Below are positions 34,548-42,327 of a DNA stretch of 64,000 nt, piece by piece. The notes beneath the pieces are model-generated. The model was not told the origin of the DNA. It worked only from the letters and a program-made list of their open reading frames with translations, and did no database searches. The stretch is taken from positions 310,001-374,000 of the forward strand of contig NZ_JAQISN010000003.1 in the NCBI RefSeq assembly GCF_037450285.1, in the 5' to 3' direction. Both the position numbers and the translations under genes were made by a program. The DNA comes from Erwinia sp. SLM-02 (lineage in GTDB: Bacteria; Pseudomonadota; Gammaproteobacteria; Enterobacterales; Enterobacteriaceae). Numbering within the stretch: the first letter of the stretch is position 1; every line of letters starts with the position of its first letter.

Positions 34548-34846
34548 TGCGCGTTGAGGTTCGGCAGGTCGATTAGTTCGCTGTGATTTCGATGGCTGTC
34601 GGACTGGTGGCTGCGAGGACGGGTTGGCTTTGGCCTGGCGGTCCTCGCGCCGGGCTTCGCCCGGTTCCCTCACTGCGTTCGTCAGCCTTTTGGACCGGTG
34701 AAGATGGCGCGTCCCTGCGCCAGCTTCACCTCTCGCCAACGTCCTGTTGGCGAGTCCAGTCTTCCTCTCTCCGCTCCGCGCTGCGGATTGCCCTGCCAAA
34801 GCCCGCCCGTCCTCGCCTCACTTTCCGCGTTGCCTGTTGAATACGA
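34548..34846 (+). repeat. Tandem duplication, right copy with ispH remnant
   Basis: Second copy of the 299-bp unit. Bases 34548-34576 repeat the last codons and the stop of ispH as a non-functional remnant. The rest repeats the structured element. Differences from the left copy are mostly single substitutions (for example at the hairpin loops and in the outer stem), so the duplication is not brand new or is not being homogenised. Frames through it give only spurious ORFs. Confidence 0.9.
34613..34816 (+). repeat. Structured intergenic element, copy B
   Basis: Same element as copy A, 347 bases further on and also 204 bases long. The internal hairpins are kept, with changes only in loops (TTT to TTC; GCCCCT to GTCCCT). 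The outer arms (34613-34634, 34795-34816) carry two mismatches out of 22, compared with none in copy A. Confidence 0.8.
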
Positions 34847-34898
34847 TCATATATCTGACGTTACCTTTAGACTCGCTACATCCATTGATGAAAGGGTA

Positions 34899-34955
34899 CA
34901 GGGCATTCCGCAGCGCTGAGGTGGAGGCAGCAGTCCAGGAGACGGCAACAGGGAT
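34899..34955 (-). repeat. Fragment of the structured element (copy D)
   Basis: 57 bases (CAGGGCATTCCGCAGCGCTG...ACAGGGAT) repeated at 35067-35123 with a single difference (34934 T against G). It is the left part of the inverted copy C without its outer arm or hairpins, so it is a truncated duplicate 168 bases upstream. Both are preceded by a GATGAAAGGG motif. Confidence 0.75.
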
Positions 34956-35045
34956 AGCCAGAAGCCAGTAAATCTATGAAGCAATAGCCGCATATCTACT
35001 CGCTGTATCTGACGCTGTCTTTTAACCGCGACGATATTGATGAAA

Positions 35046-35248
35046 GGGGGACTGCCTCTGCGGCTGCAGGGCATTCCGCAGCGCTGAGGTGGAGGCAGCA
35101 GGCCAGGAGACGGCAACAGGGATGTTGGCGTCAGGAGAAGCTGGTGCAGGGATGCGCCATCTTCTCCGATCCGACAGGCCGGATGCCGTAGCCGAAGGCA
35201 CCGCAACGCGGCGCGAGAACCGCCCGGAAGCCGCAGAGGCTGTCCCCC
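35046..35248 (-). repeat. Structured intergenic element, diverged inverted copy C
   Basis: 203 bases, bounded by 19-base arms GGGGGACTGCCTCTGCGGC (35046-35064) and GCCGCAGAGGCTGTCCCCC (35230-35248), with one mismatch. The interior aligns with the reverse complement of copies A/B: GGCAACAGGGATGTTGGCG, then stem GGAGAAG/CTTCTCC (35134-35140, 35161-35167) around TGGTGC/GCGCCA, then GGCGCGAGAACCGCC. The outer-arm sequence differs completely from A/B yet still pairs, and GGTGAAG/CTTCACC has become GGAGAAG/CTTCTCC on both sides. This is covariation evidence for a selected or maintained stem structure. Confidence 0.7.
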
Positions 35249-35327
35249 CAAGCCAAAGCCATCAGCGACATAAATAACAGCCACGCCATGGTCCAGCCTT
35301 CCTCCCAAGCCAAAGCCATCAGCGACA
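35247..35327. repeat. 24-bp direct repeat pair
   Basis: CCCAAGCCAAAGCCATCAGC-GACA occurs at 35247-35270 and again, identically, at 35304-35327 (57-bp period). The first copy abuts the right end of element C. The spacer includes TCCAGCCTTCCT, also found inside copies A/B, so the spot looks like a patchwork of element pieces. Confidence 0.7.
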
Positions 35328-35483
35328 ACCTCTGCCCGACCCGTAATAAATCTGTTTTACTGATAATCTGCGCCAGCTGGCGTAAAATTCTAATTATGTG
35401 GTTTTAATTGTGGCGCAGAGGTTAACGCGTGGTTAATCTGTATGCGCTTTGCATGCATAGAAATCTGTCAGGAATGAATAATT

Positions 35484-36305
35484 ATGAGTAACGCAGAAAT
35501 CCGTATCGCCGTGGTGGGAGCCGCAGGGCGTATGGGGCGCCAGCTGATTCAGGCTGCTGTTCAGGCCGATGGCGCTCGCCTGGGGGCCGCCGTGGTGCGT
35601 GCCGGATCTTCTCTGGTGGGCAGCGATGCCGGGGAACTGGCCGGCTGTGGCGTACAGGGCGTGAAGATCGGCGACAGCCTGGACGCGGTGGTGAATGACT
35701 TCGACGTACTGATCGATTTCACCCGTCCGGAAGCGACGCTGAACTATCTGGAATTTTGCCGTCAGCATAAAAAAGCGATGGTGATTGGCACCACCGGTTT
35801 TGATGACGCCGGAAAAGCCGCAATTAAGGCCGCAGCGGAAGATATTGGCATCGTGTTTGCCGCCAACTTCAGCGTCGGTGTGAATCTGGTGCTCAAGCTG
35901 CTGGAAAAAGCGGCCAAAGTCATGGGTGAGTACGCGGATATTGAGATTGTCGAAGCCCACCACCGCCATAAAGTGGATGCCCCTTCCGGCACGGCGCTGG
36001 CGATGGGTGAAGCCATTGCCGATGCCATGGACTGGGATCTGAATGAGCACGCGGTTTACACCCGTGAAGGGATCACCGGGGAACGTAAGGCGCAGACCAT
36101 CGGTTTTGCCACCGTTCGCGCGGGCGATATCGTCGGTGAGCATACGGCGATGTTTGCAGATATCGGTGAGCGGGTAGAGATTACCCACAAGGCTTCCAGC
36201 CGCATGACCTTTGCTAATGGTGCGGTTAAAGCAGGATTATGGTTGGGTGCGCATAAATCAGGTCTTTTTGATATGAGAAGCGTACTTAATCTTGATGATT
36301 TGTAA
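35484..36305 (+). CDS. dapB: 4-hydroxy-tetrahydrodipicolinate reductase
   Basis: Reduces 4-hydroxy-tetrahydrodipicolinate with NAD(P)H in the lysine/diaminopimelate pathway. The 273 residues equal the E. coli length. The N-terminal dinucleotide loop is VVGAAGRMGRQLI, the catalytic region is EIVEAHHRHKVDAPSGTAL and ANFSVGVNLVLKLLEKAAK is conserved. The ATG at 35484 follows AGGAA. In E. coli rihC lies between ispH and dapB; here that interval is the repeat block. Confidence 0.98.
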   Translation: MSNAEIRIAVVGAAGRMGRQLIQAAVQADGARLGAAVVRAGSSLVGSDAGELAGCGVQGVKIGDSLDAVVNDFDVLIDFTRPEATLNYLEFCRQHKKAMVIGTTGFDDAGKAAIKAAAEDIGIVFAANFSVGVNLVLKLLEKAAKVMGEYADIEIVEAHHRHKVDAPSGTALAMGEAIADAMDWDLNEHAVYTREGITGERKAQTIGFATVRAGDIVGEHTAMFADIGERVEITHKASSRMTFANGAVKAGLWLGAHKSGLFDMRSVLNLDDL

Positions 36306-36358
36306 GCGTTGTAAACCATCGTGATGTGGTTATTTCAATCATAAGGTTATGATTGGCT

Positions 36359-36384
36359 GGGCAATAATTTTATTGCCCTTTTTA
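36359..36384 (+). terminator. dapB terminator
   Basis: GGGCAATAA (36359-36367) / TTATTGCCC (36370-36378) followed by a T-rich tail, about 55 bases past the dapB stop. The rest of the 466-base gap to carA is an AT-rich leader; a 70-codon frame at 36395-36607 has no recognisable features. Confidence 0.85.
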
Positions 36385-36701
36385 TTTTTTAAAAATGAAA
36401 TCTTATTATCATTTTTCATCCTTAAGACTTATAAGGTTGCCTTTACTCCTCGCAGACTCGCCTTTTTATAAGATTTTTGACCATTTGGTCCACTTTTTCA
36501 CGTTATGCCATCCGTTTTTATGCATTCACTGGCAGGCAACCGATTTTATTGCCAGGATATGTGGTGTTTTCAGCGTTAATCTTCTTATAAACCAACCAGT
36601 GAGTTAAAAAGTGAAGAAAAAGTGCCTCGCAGGGTAGACATTCGCGAGGGCGATCATTAGAATGCGCGCAATTTGCCAAAAACTGAGCAATCAGGCAGTT
36701 T

Positions 36702-36730
36702 TTGCATTGATTCGGCTCTATTACTGAATT
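36702..36730 (+). promoter_or_regulatory. carAB downstream promoter (P2)
   Basis: TTGCAT (36702-36707), a 17-bp spacer and TGAATT (36725-36730). The -10 lies inside the first ARG box, the same arrangement as the arginine-repressed P2 promoter of E. coli carAB. Confidence 0.55.
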
Positions 36731-36761
36731 AATATGCAGATATTGTGATTGTTTATTCCCT
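36723..36761. promoter_or_regulatory. Pair of ARG boxes (ArgR operator) before carA
   Basis: Two 18-bp boxes separated by 3 bp: ACTGAATTAATATGCAGA (36723-36740), whose core is the same as in E. coli carAB, and TGTGATTGTTTATTCCCT (36744-36761). The spacing is the usual one for an ArgR hexamer, so arginine repression is strongly suggested. The second box touches the GGAGG ribosome site. Confidence 0.8.
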
Positions 36762-36771
36762 GGAGGATGTT

Positions 36772-37920
36772 TTGATTAAGTCAGCGCTCTTGGTTCTGGA
36801 AGACGGAACCCAATTCCACGGTCGGGCCATCGGGGCAACCGGATCGGCAGTGGGAGAAGTTGTTTTCAACACTTCAATGACCGGTTATCAAGAAATCCTC
36901 ACTGATCCTTCCTATTCCCGCCAAATCGTTACTCTTACTTATCCCCATATCGGCAATGTCGGCACCAACGCCGCTGACGCAGAATCGACTCAGGTACATG
37001 CACAGGGTCTGGTGATCCGTGACCTGCCGCTGATTGCCAGCAACTACCGCAATGAAGAAGGGCTGACCGACTATCTGGTCCGCAACAACATTGTCGCTAT
37101 TGCCGATATCGATACGCGTAAGCTGACTCGTCTGCTGCGCGAAAAAGGGGCGCAGAACGGCTGCATTATTGCCGGAGATGCACCGGACGCCACCGTGGCG
37201 CTGGAAAAAGCGAAAGCGTTCCCTGGCCTGAAAGGCATGGACCTGGCGAAAGAAGTCACCACCCCGGAAGCCTACAGCTGGCAGCAGGGCAGCTGGACGC
37301 TGGAAGGCGACCTGCCTGCGGTCAAAGCGGAAGGCGAGCTGCCGTTCCACGTGGTGGCCTACGATTACGGCGTGAAGCGCAATATCCTGCGCATGCTGGT
37401 GGATCGCGGCTGCCGCCTGACCGTGGTGCCTGCGCAGACTCCGGCTGAAGACGTACTGAAGCTGAACCCGGACGGCATTTTCCTCTCCAACGGTCCCGGT
37501 GACCCGGAGCCGTGCGACTACGCCATCACCGCGATTAAGCGCTTCCTGGAAACCGATATCCCGGTATTTGGCATCTGCCTCGGCCACCAGCTGCTGGCCC
37601 TGGCCAGCGGTGCAAAAACCGTCAAGATGAAACTCGGCCACCACGGCGGCAACCACCCGGTGAAAGATCACGATAAAAACACCGTGATGATTACCGCTCA
37701 GAACCACGGCTTCGCCGTTGATGACAGCAACCTGCCGGCAAATCTGCGCGTGACTCATACCTCACTGTTTGACCACACGGTCCAGGGTATTCACCGCACG
37801 GATAAAGCAGCCTTCAGCTTCCAGGGACACCCTGAAGCCAGCCCGGGCCCGCACGATGCTGCCCCCCTGTTCGATCACTTTATCGAACTGATTGAAGCTT
37901 ACCGTTCCAGCGCGAAATAA
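36772..37920 (+). CDS. carA: Carbamoyl phosphate synthase small subunit
   Basis: Glutamine amidotransferase subunit that supplies ammonia to CarB. It starts with TTG at 36772 (LIKSALLVLEDGTQFHG, read as Met), as in E. coli, preceded by GGAGG; a GTG at 36745 would add nine residues encoded by operator sequence. It has 382 residues, equal to E. coli. The class I triad Cys is in FGICLGHQLLAL and the His in FQGHPEASPGPHDA. It forms an operon with carB and is regulated by ArgR boxes and probably by pyrimidine/purine controls not resolved here. Confidence 0.97.
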   Translation: MIKSALLVLEDGTQFHGRAIGATGSAVGEVVFNTSMTGYQEILTDPSYSRQIVTLTYPHIGNVGTNAADAESTQVHAQGLVIRDLPLIASNYRNEEGLTDYLVRNNIVAIADIDTRKLTRLLREKGAQNGCIIAGDAPDATVALEKAKAFPGLKGMDLAKEVTTPEAYSWQQGSWTLEGDLPAVKAEGELPFHVVAYDYGVKRNILRMLVDRGCRLTVVPAQTPAEDVLKLNPDGIFLSNGPGDPEPCDYAITAIKRFLETDIPVFGICLGHQLLALASGAKTVKMKLGHHGGNHPVKDHDKNTVMITAQNHGFAVDDSNLPANLRVTHTSLFDHTVQGIHRTDKAAFSFQGHPEASPGPHDAAPLFDHFIELIEAYRSSAK

Positions 37921-37937
37921 GGTCAGGAGAGAGAGAA

Positions 37938-40900
37938 ATGCCAAAACGTACAGACATAAAAAGTATCCTGATCATTGGCGCAGGTCCTATCGTTATCGGT
38001 CAGGCCTGTGAGTTTGACTATTCCGGTGCGCAGGCGTGTAAGGCGCTGCGTGAAGAGGGCTACCGCGTTATCCTGGTGAACTCTAACCCGGCCACCATCA
38101 TGACCGACCCGGATATGGCCGATGCAACCTACATCGAGCCAATTAACTGGGAAGTGGTGCGCAAAATCATCGAAAAAGAGCGCCCGGATGCGGTACTGCC
38201 AACCATGGGCGGCCAGACGGCGCTGAACTGTGCGCTGGAGCTGGAGCGCCGCGGCGTGCTGGAAGAGTTCGGTGTGACCATGATTGGTGCCACCGCCGAT
38301 GCGATTGATAAAGCAGAAGACCGTCGCCGCTTCGACGTGGCGATGAAAAGCATCGGCCTGGACACCGCGCGTTCCGGTATTGCACATAATATGGAAGAAG
38401 CGCTGGCGGTTGCCGCCGACGTGGGCTTCCCGTGCATCATTCGTCCTTCCTTCACCATGGGCGGCACCGGCGGCGGTATCGCCTACAACCGCGAAGAGTT
38501 CGAAGAGATCTGCGAACGCGGTCTGGATCTGTCGCCAACCAACGAGCTGCTGATTGATGAGTCGCTGATTGGCTGGAAAGAGTACGAGATGGAAGTGGTA
38601 CGTGATAAAAACGACAACTGCATCATCGTCTGCTCAATTGAAAACTTCGATGCCATGGGCATCCACACCGGTGACTCCATTACCGTTGCGCCAGCACAGA
38701 CGCTGACCGACAAAGAGTACCAGATCATGCGTAACGCCTCGCTGGCTGTACTGCGTGAAATCGGCGTGGAAACCGGTGGCTCCAACGTGCAGTTCTCCGT
38801 AAACCCGGAAAACGGCCGCCTGATCGTGATTGAGATGAACCCGCGCGTATCACGTTCTTCCGCGCTGGCATCGAAAGCGACCGGCTTCCCGATTGCAAAA
38901 ATCGCGGCCAAGCTGGCGGTGGGCTTCACCCTTGATGAGCTGACCAACGACATCACAGGCGGTCTGACCCCGGCGTCGTTCGAACCGTCCATCGACTACG
39001 TGGTGACCAAGATCCCTCGCTTCAACTTTGAGAAGTTTGCCGGTGCTAACGACCGTCTGACCACGCAGATGAAATCCGTGGGTGAAGTGATGGCGATTGG
39101 CCGTACCCTGCAGGAATCCATGCAGAAGGCGCTGCGCGGTCTGGAAGTGGGCGCTAACGGCTTCGACCCGAAAGTTGACCTCAACGATGCGGAAGCGATG
39201 ACCGTCATTCGCCGCGAGCTGAAAGACGCCGGTTCTGACCGTATCTGGTACATCGCCGACGCCTTCCGCGCCGGAATGACCGTGGAAGACGTGTTTGCAC
39301 TGACCAACGTGGATCGCTGGTTCCTGGTGCAGATTGAAGAGCTGGTTCAGCTGGAGCAGCAGGTGGCGAAAGTGGGCCTGAACGGCCTGACCTACGACTT
39401 CCTGCGCACCCTGAAGCGTAAAGGCTTTGCCGATGCGCGCCTGGCCGACGTTGCCGGTGTGACCGAGTCTGAAATTCGTAAACTGCGCGAGCAGCACAAC
39501 CTGCACCCGGTGTACAAACGTGTGGATACCTGTGCGGCCGAATTCTCGACCGACACCGCCTACATGTACTCCACCTATGAAGAAGAGTGCGAAGCGAACC
39601 CGAATCAGGATCGCGACAAAATCATGGTGCTGGGCGGCGGTCCAAACCGTATCGGGCAGGGTATCGAATTCGACTACTGCTGCGTACACGCCTCGCTGGC
39701 ACTGCGCGAAGACGGTTTCGAAACCATTATGGTTAACTGTAACCCGGAAACCGTTTCCACCGACTACGACACCTCAGACCGCCTGTACTTCGAACCGGTG
39801 ACCCTGGAAGACGTGCTGGAAATCGTGCGCATCGAGAAGCCGAAAGGCGTGATCGTGCAGTACGGCGGCCAGACTCCGCTGAAGCTGGCGCGTGCGCTGG
39901 AAGCCGCAGGCGTGCCGGTAATCGGCACCAGCCCGGACGCGATTGACCGTGCCGAAGACCGTGAGCGTTTCCAGCAGGCGGTTGACCGCCTGGCGCTGAA
40001 GCAGCCGGCTAACGCCACCGTCACCACCATCGAAATGGCGGTAGAGAAAGCGGCAACCATCGGCTATCCGCTGGTGGTGCGTCCTTCCTACGTGCTGGGC
40101 GGCCGGGCGATGGAAATCGTTTACGACGAAATCGACCTGAAGCGCTACTTCACCACCGCGGTTTCCGTGTCTAACGACGCGCCGGTGCTGCTGGACCGCT
40201 TCCTGGACGACGCGGTAGAAGTGGACGTGGATGCCATCTGCGACGGCGAACAGGTGCTGATTGGCGGCATCATGGAACACATCGAACAGGCTGGCGTGCA
40301 CTCCGGTGACTCCGCCTGCTCCCTGCCGGCCTATACGCTGAGCAAGGAAATTCAGGATGTGATGCGTCAGCAGGTTGAGAAGCTGGCCTTTGAGCTGGGC
40401 GTACGCGGCCTGATGAACGTGCAGTTTGCGGTGAAGGATAACGAAGTTTACCTGATTGAGGTTAACCCACGTGCTGCCCGTACCGTGCCGTTCGTCTCGA
40501 AAGCCACCAGCGTGCCGCTGGCGAAAGTGGCCGCACGCGTCATGGCCGGTAAAACGCTGGCAGAGCAGGGCGTGACGGAAGAAATCATCCCGCCGTACTT
40601 CTCGGTGAAAGAAGTGGTGCTGCCGTTCAACAAGTTCCAGGGCGTTGACCCTATCCTTGGCCCGGAAATGCGCTCTACCGGTGAAGTGATGGGCGTGGGC
40701 CGCACCTTCGCTGAAGCCTTCAGCAAAGCGATGCTGGGCGCGCAGAGCAACATGAAGAAGAGCGGTCGTGCGCTGCTGTCGGTGCGCGAGGGCGATAAGA
40801 AACGTATCGTTGAGCTGGCGCGTCGTCTGCTGGACTTCGGCTTTGAGCTGGATGCCACCGAAGGCACCGCCGCGGTGCTGCACGCTGCCGGCATCGACGT

Positions 40901-41162
40901 GCGCCGCGTTAACAAGGTACACGAAGGTCGTCCGCACATTCAGGACCGCGTGAAGAACGGTGAGTACGTTTACATCGTCAACACCACCGCCGGCCGCCAG
41001 GCGATTGAGGACTCCAAGCTGATCCGCCGCAGTGCGCTGCAGTACAAAGTGCACTACGACACGACGCTGAACGGTGCTTTCGCCACGACGAACTCGCTGA
41101 ACGCCAGCGCGATCGACCAGGTTATCTCGGTGCAGGAAATGCACGCGCAGATTAACGGCTAA
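37938..41162 (+). CDS. carB: Carbamoyl phosphate synthase large subunit
   Basis: Makes carbamoyl phosphate from bicarbonate, two ATP and ammonia from CarA, for arginine and pyrimidine synthesis. It has 1074 residues (E. coli 1073). Two homologous ATP-grasp halves are present (about 1-400 and 553-935): ILIIGAGPIVIGQACEFDYSG and VLGGGPNRIGQGIEFDYCC open the halves, and IEMNPRVSRSSALASKATGFP and IEVNPRAARTVPFVSKATSVP bind ATP/Mg. The oligomerisation segment lies between. The MGS-like allosteric domain (about 936-1074), bound by UMP, IMP and ornithine, ends the protein. Confidence 0.98.
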   Translation: MPKRTDIKSILIIGAGPIVIGQACEFDYSGAQACKALREEGYRVILVNSNPATIMTDPDMADATYIEPINWEVVRKIIEKERPDAVLPTMGGQTALNCALELERRGVLEEFGVTMIGATADAIDKAEDRRRFDVAMKSIGLDTARSGIAHNMEEALAVAADVGFPCIIRPSFTMGGTGGGIAYNREEFEEICERGLDLSPTNELLIDESLIGWKEYEMEVVRDKNDNCIIVCSIENFDAMGIHTGDSITVAPAQTLTDKEYQIMRNASLAVLREIGVETGGSNVQFSVNPENGRLIVIEMNPRVSRSSALASKATGFPIAKIAAKLAVGFTLDELTNDITGGLTPASFEPSIDYVVTKIPRFNFEKFAGANDRLTTQMKSVGEVMAIGRTLQESMQKALRGLEVGANGFDPKVDLNDAEAMTVIRRELKDAGSDRIWYIADAFRAGMTVEDVFALTNVDRWFLVQIEELVQLEQQVAKVGLNGLTYDFLRTLKRKGFADARLADVAGVTESEIRKLREQHNLHPVYKRVDTCAAEFSTDTAYMYSTYEEECEANPNQDRDKIMVLGGGPNRIGQGIEFDYCCVHASLALREDGFETIMVNCNPETVSTDYDTSDRLYFEPVTLEDVLEIVRIEKPKGVIVQYGGQTPLKLARALEAAGVPVIGTSPDAIDRAEDRERFQQAVDRLALKQPANATVTTIEMAVEKAATIGYPLVVRPSYVLGGRAMEIVYDEIDLKRYFTTAVSVSNDAPVLLDRFLDDAVEVDVDAICDGEQVLIGGIMEHIEQAGVHSGDSACSLPAYTLSKEIQDVMRQQVEKLAFELGVRGLMNVQFAVKDNEVYLIEVNPRAARTVPFVSKATSVPLAKVAARVMAGKTLAEQGVTEEIIPPYFSVKEVVLPFNKFQGVDPILGPEMRSTGEVMGVGRTFAEAFSKAMLGAQSNMKKSGRALLSVREGDKKRIVELARRLLDFGFELDATEGTAAVLHAAGIDVRRVNKVHEGRPHIQDRVKNGEYVYIVNTTAGRQAIEDSKLIRRSALQYKVHYDTTLNGAFATTNSLNASAIDQVISVQEMHAQING

Positions 41163-41182
41163 TCCCGACTGCCGTGACCACA

Positions 41183-41212
41183 AACCCTCGCCCCGGCGAG
41201 GGTTTTTTTTTA
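41183..41212 (+). terminator. carAB terminator
   Basis: AACCCTCGCC (41183-41192) / GGCGAGGGTT (41195-41204), followed by T8. A strong Rho-independent terminator about 20 bases past carB. Confidence 0.93.
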
Positions 41213-41362
41213 TCTGCCCGATGATTCTCCTGGAGATGGCGGGTTTTGTGATCTCGTGGGTTGCAACAATCTCCCTGCGTTATAGGATTGCCCGGGTTGG
41301 TTAGATTGTCAGGTGCTGAATGAACAGCCTGTTGTATATCAAGAGTAATAGGGAAATTAATA

Positions 41363-42106
41363 ATGAACAAAATCGTCCTGGCGACGTTAATTGCTGCCGT
41401 TATGTCTCCACTGGCCCTGGCTGCAAAAGATGTCACCACCAAACCTGATGTTTACTTCCTGAAAGAGTCACAATCCATTGACAGCCTGGCGCTGCTTCCT
41501 CCTCCACCTGCGGTGGACAGCATTGAGTTTCTGAATGACAAAACCCAGTACGACGCGGGAAAAATGCTGCGTAACACCCCACGCGGTAAGCAGGCCTGGA
41601 AAGATGCGAACGTTGAGGGAGACGGCGTGGCAGAAGCGTTTTCAGACGCATATGGCATGCCCATCAGCAAAGAAAAAACGCCCGAATTAAACCGGCTGGT
41701 CAAAAAAATGCGTGAGGATGCGGGCGATCTTGCCACCCGCAGCGCCAAAGAGCACTACATGCGTATCCGTCCGTTCGCCTTTTACCATGAGGCGACCTGC
41801 CGCTCAGACGAAGAAGGAAAACTGTCAACCAACGGGTCTTATCCTTCCGGGCATACCACCATCGGCTGGGCTACCGCGCTGGTGCTGTCCGAAATTAACC
41901 CTGACCGGCAGGGCCAGATCCTGCAGCGGGGCTATGAGATGGGGCAGAGCCGGGTGATCTGCGGATATCACTGGCAAAGCGATGTGACGGCCGCCCGCGT
42001 GGTGGCGTCAGCCATTGTCGCGCGTCTGCATGCGGAACCGGCTTTTGTCAGCCAGCTGCAGAAAGCCAAAGATGAATTCACGCGTCTGCAGGGCAGCACC
42101 CACTAA
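41363..42106 (+). CDS. Class A non-specific acid phosphatase (PhoN/PhoC type)
   Basis: Secreted periplasmic phosphomonoesterase of the PAP2/vanadium haloperoxidase superfamily, releasing phosphate from nucleotides and other esters. The 247-residue protein has a signal peptide (MNKIVLATLIAAVMSPLALA, cleavage before AK). The three active-site motifs are intact: K129-x6-R136-P137, PSGH at 161-164, and S196-R197-x5-H203-xxx-D207. It is a single gene between carAB and the GntR cassette. Such phosphatases are patchily distributed in enterobacteria, so it is an accessory gene here. Confidence 0.94.
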   Translation: MNKIVLATLIAAVMSPLALAAKDVTTKPDVYFLKESQSIDSLALLPPPPAVDSIEFLNDKTQYDAGKMLRNTPRGKQAWKDANVEGDGVAEAFSDAYGMPISKEKTPELNRLVKKMREDAGDLATRSAKEHYMRIRPFAFYHEATCRSDEEGKLSTNGSYPSGHTTIGWATALVLSEINPDRQGQILQRGYEMGQSRVICGYHWQSDVTAARVVASAIVARLHAEPAFVSQLQKAKDEFTRLQGSTH

Positions 42107-42304
42107 TTCACCTCCCCTTTTGCATGCCACCGTTTACCAGCGGCCCCGTCTGTAGGGGCCGCTGCCTGCGCATTCCCTGCGCAACTCACGTGAAATTTGC
42201 ACTCTTGCCGATCAGAGGATTTTCTTATTCCTCACCTCTTTCCTTATAAATCAGCACGTTAATTTTTGGCATCAAAATTGCCTTATCTGAATCAGGTTGA
42301 GTTG

Positions 42305-42313
42305 TTGGACCAA
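42305..42313. promoter_or_regulatory. Possible GntR autoregulatory operator
   Basis: Short palindrome TTGG-A-CCAA just upstream of the AGGAGG ribosome site of the GntR gene. FadR-subfamily regulators often bind short dyads of this kind next to their own gene. The site is short, so confidence is limited. Confidence 0.3.
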
Positions 42314-42327
42314 TTTCAGGAGGCAGC

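Noticed and set aside
34548..34576. Second ispH gene
   Set aside because: Only the last few codons are duplicated; it is a remnant inside the tandem repeat.
34260..34840. Frames of 66-88 codons on both strands inside copies A and B
   Set aside because: They come from the structured repeat, mirror each other between copies, are Arg/Pro/Ser-rich and lack ribosome sites or protein-like features.
34266..35248. ERIC, REP or BOX elements
   Set aside because: Length and core sequence do not match the consensus of those repeats as I know them; the assignment needs a database search.
34847..35328. Frames of 62-153 codons on both strands over copy C and fragment D
   Set aside because: Low-complexity translations of the repeat sequences; the longest (34847-35308, minus) includes the same peptide segment twice because of the direct repeat.
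34201..35330. CRISPR array
   Set aside because: Repeats are long, few, irregularly spaced and internally palindromic; there are no uniform short repeats with spacers and no cas genes.
36395..36607. 70-codon frame in the carA leader region
   Set aside because: Phe/Leu-rich translation of AT-rich leader DNA, no ribosome site and no recognisable motif; region is better explained as carAB regulatory DNA.
39774..41183. 469-codon minus-strand frame opposite carB
   Set aside because: Antisense shadow of a highly GC-biased coding sequence; Arg/His/Gln-rich and lies wholly over a secure gene.
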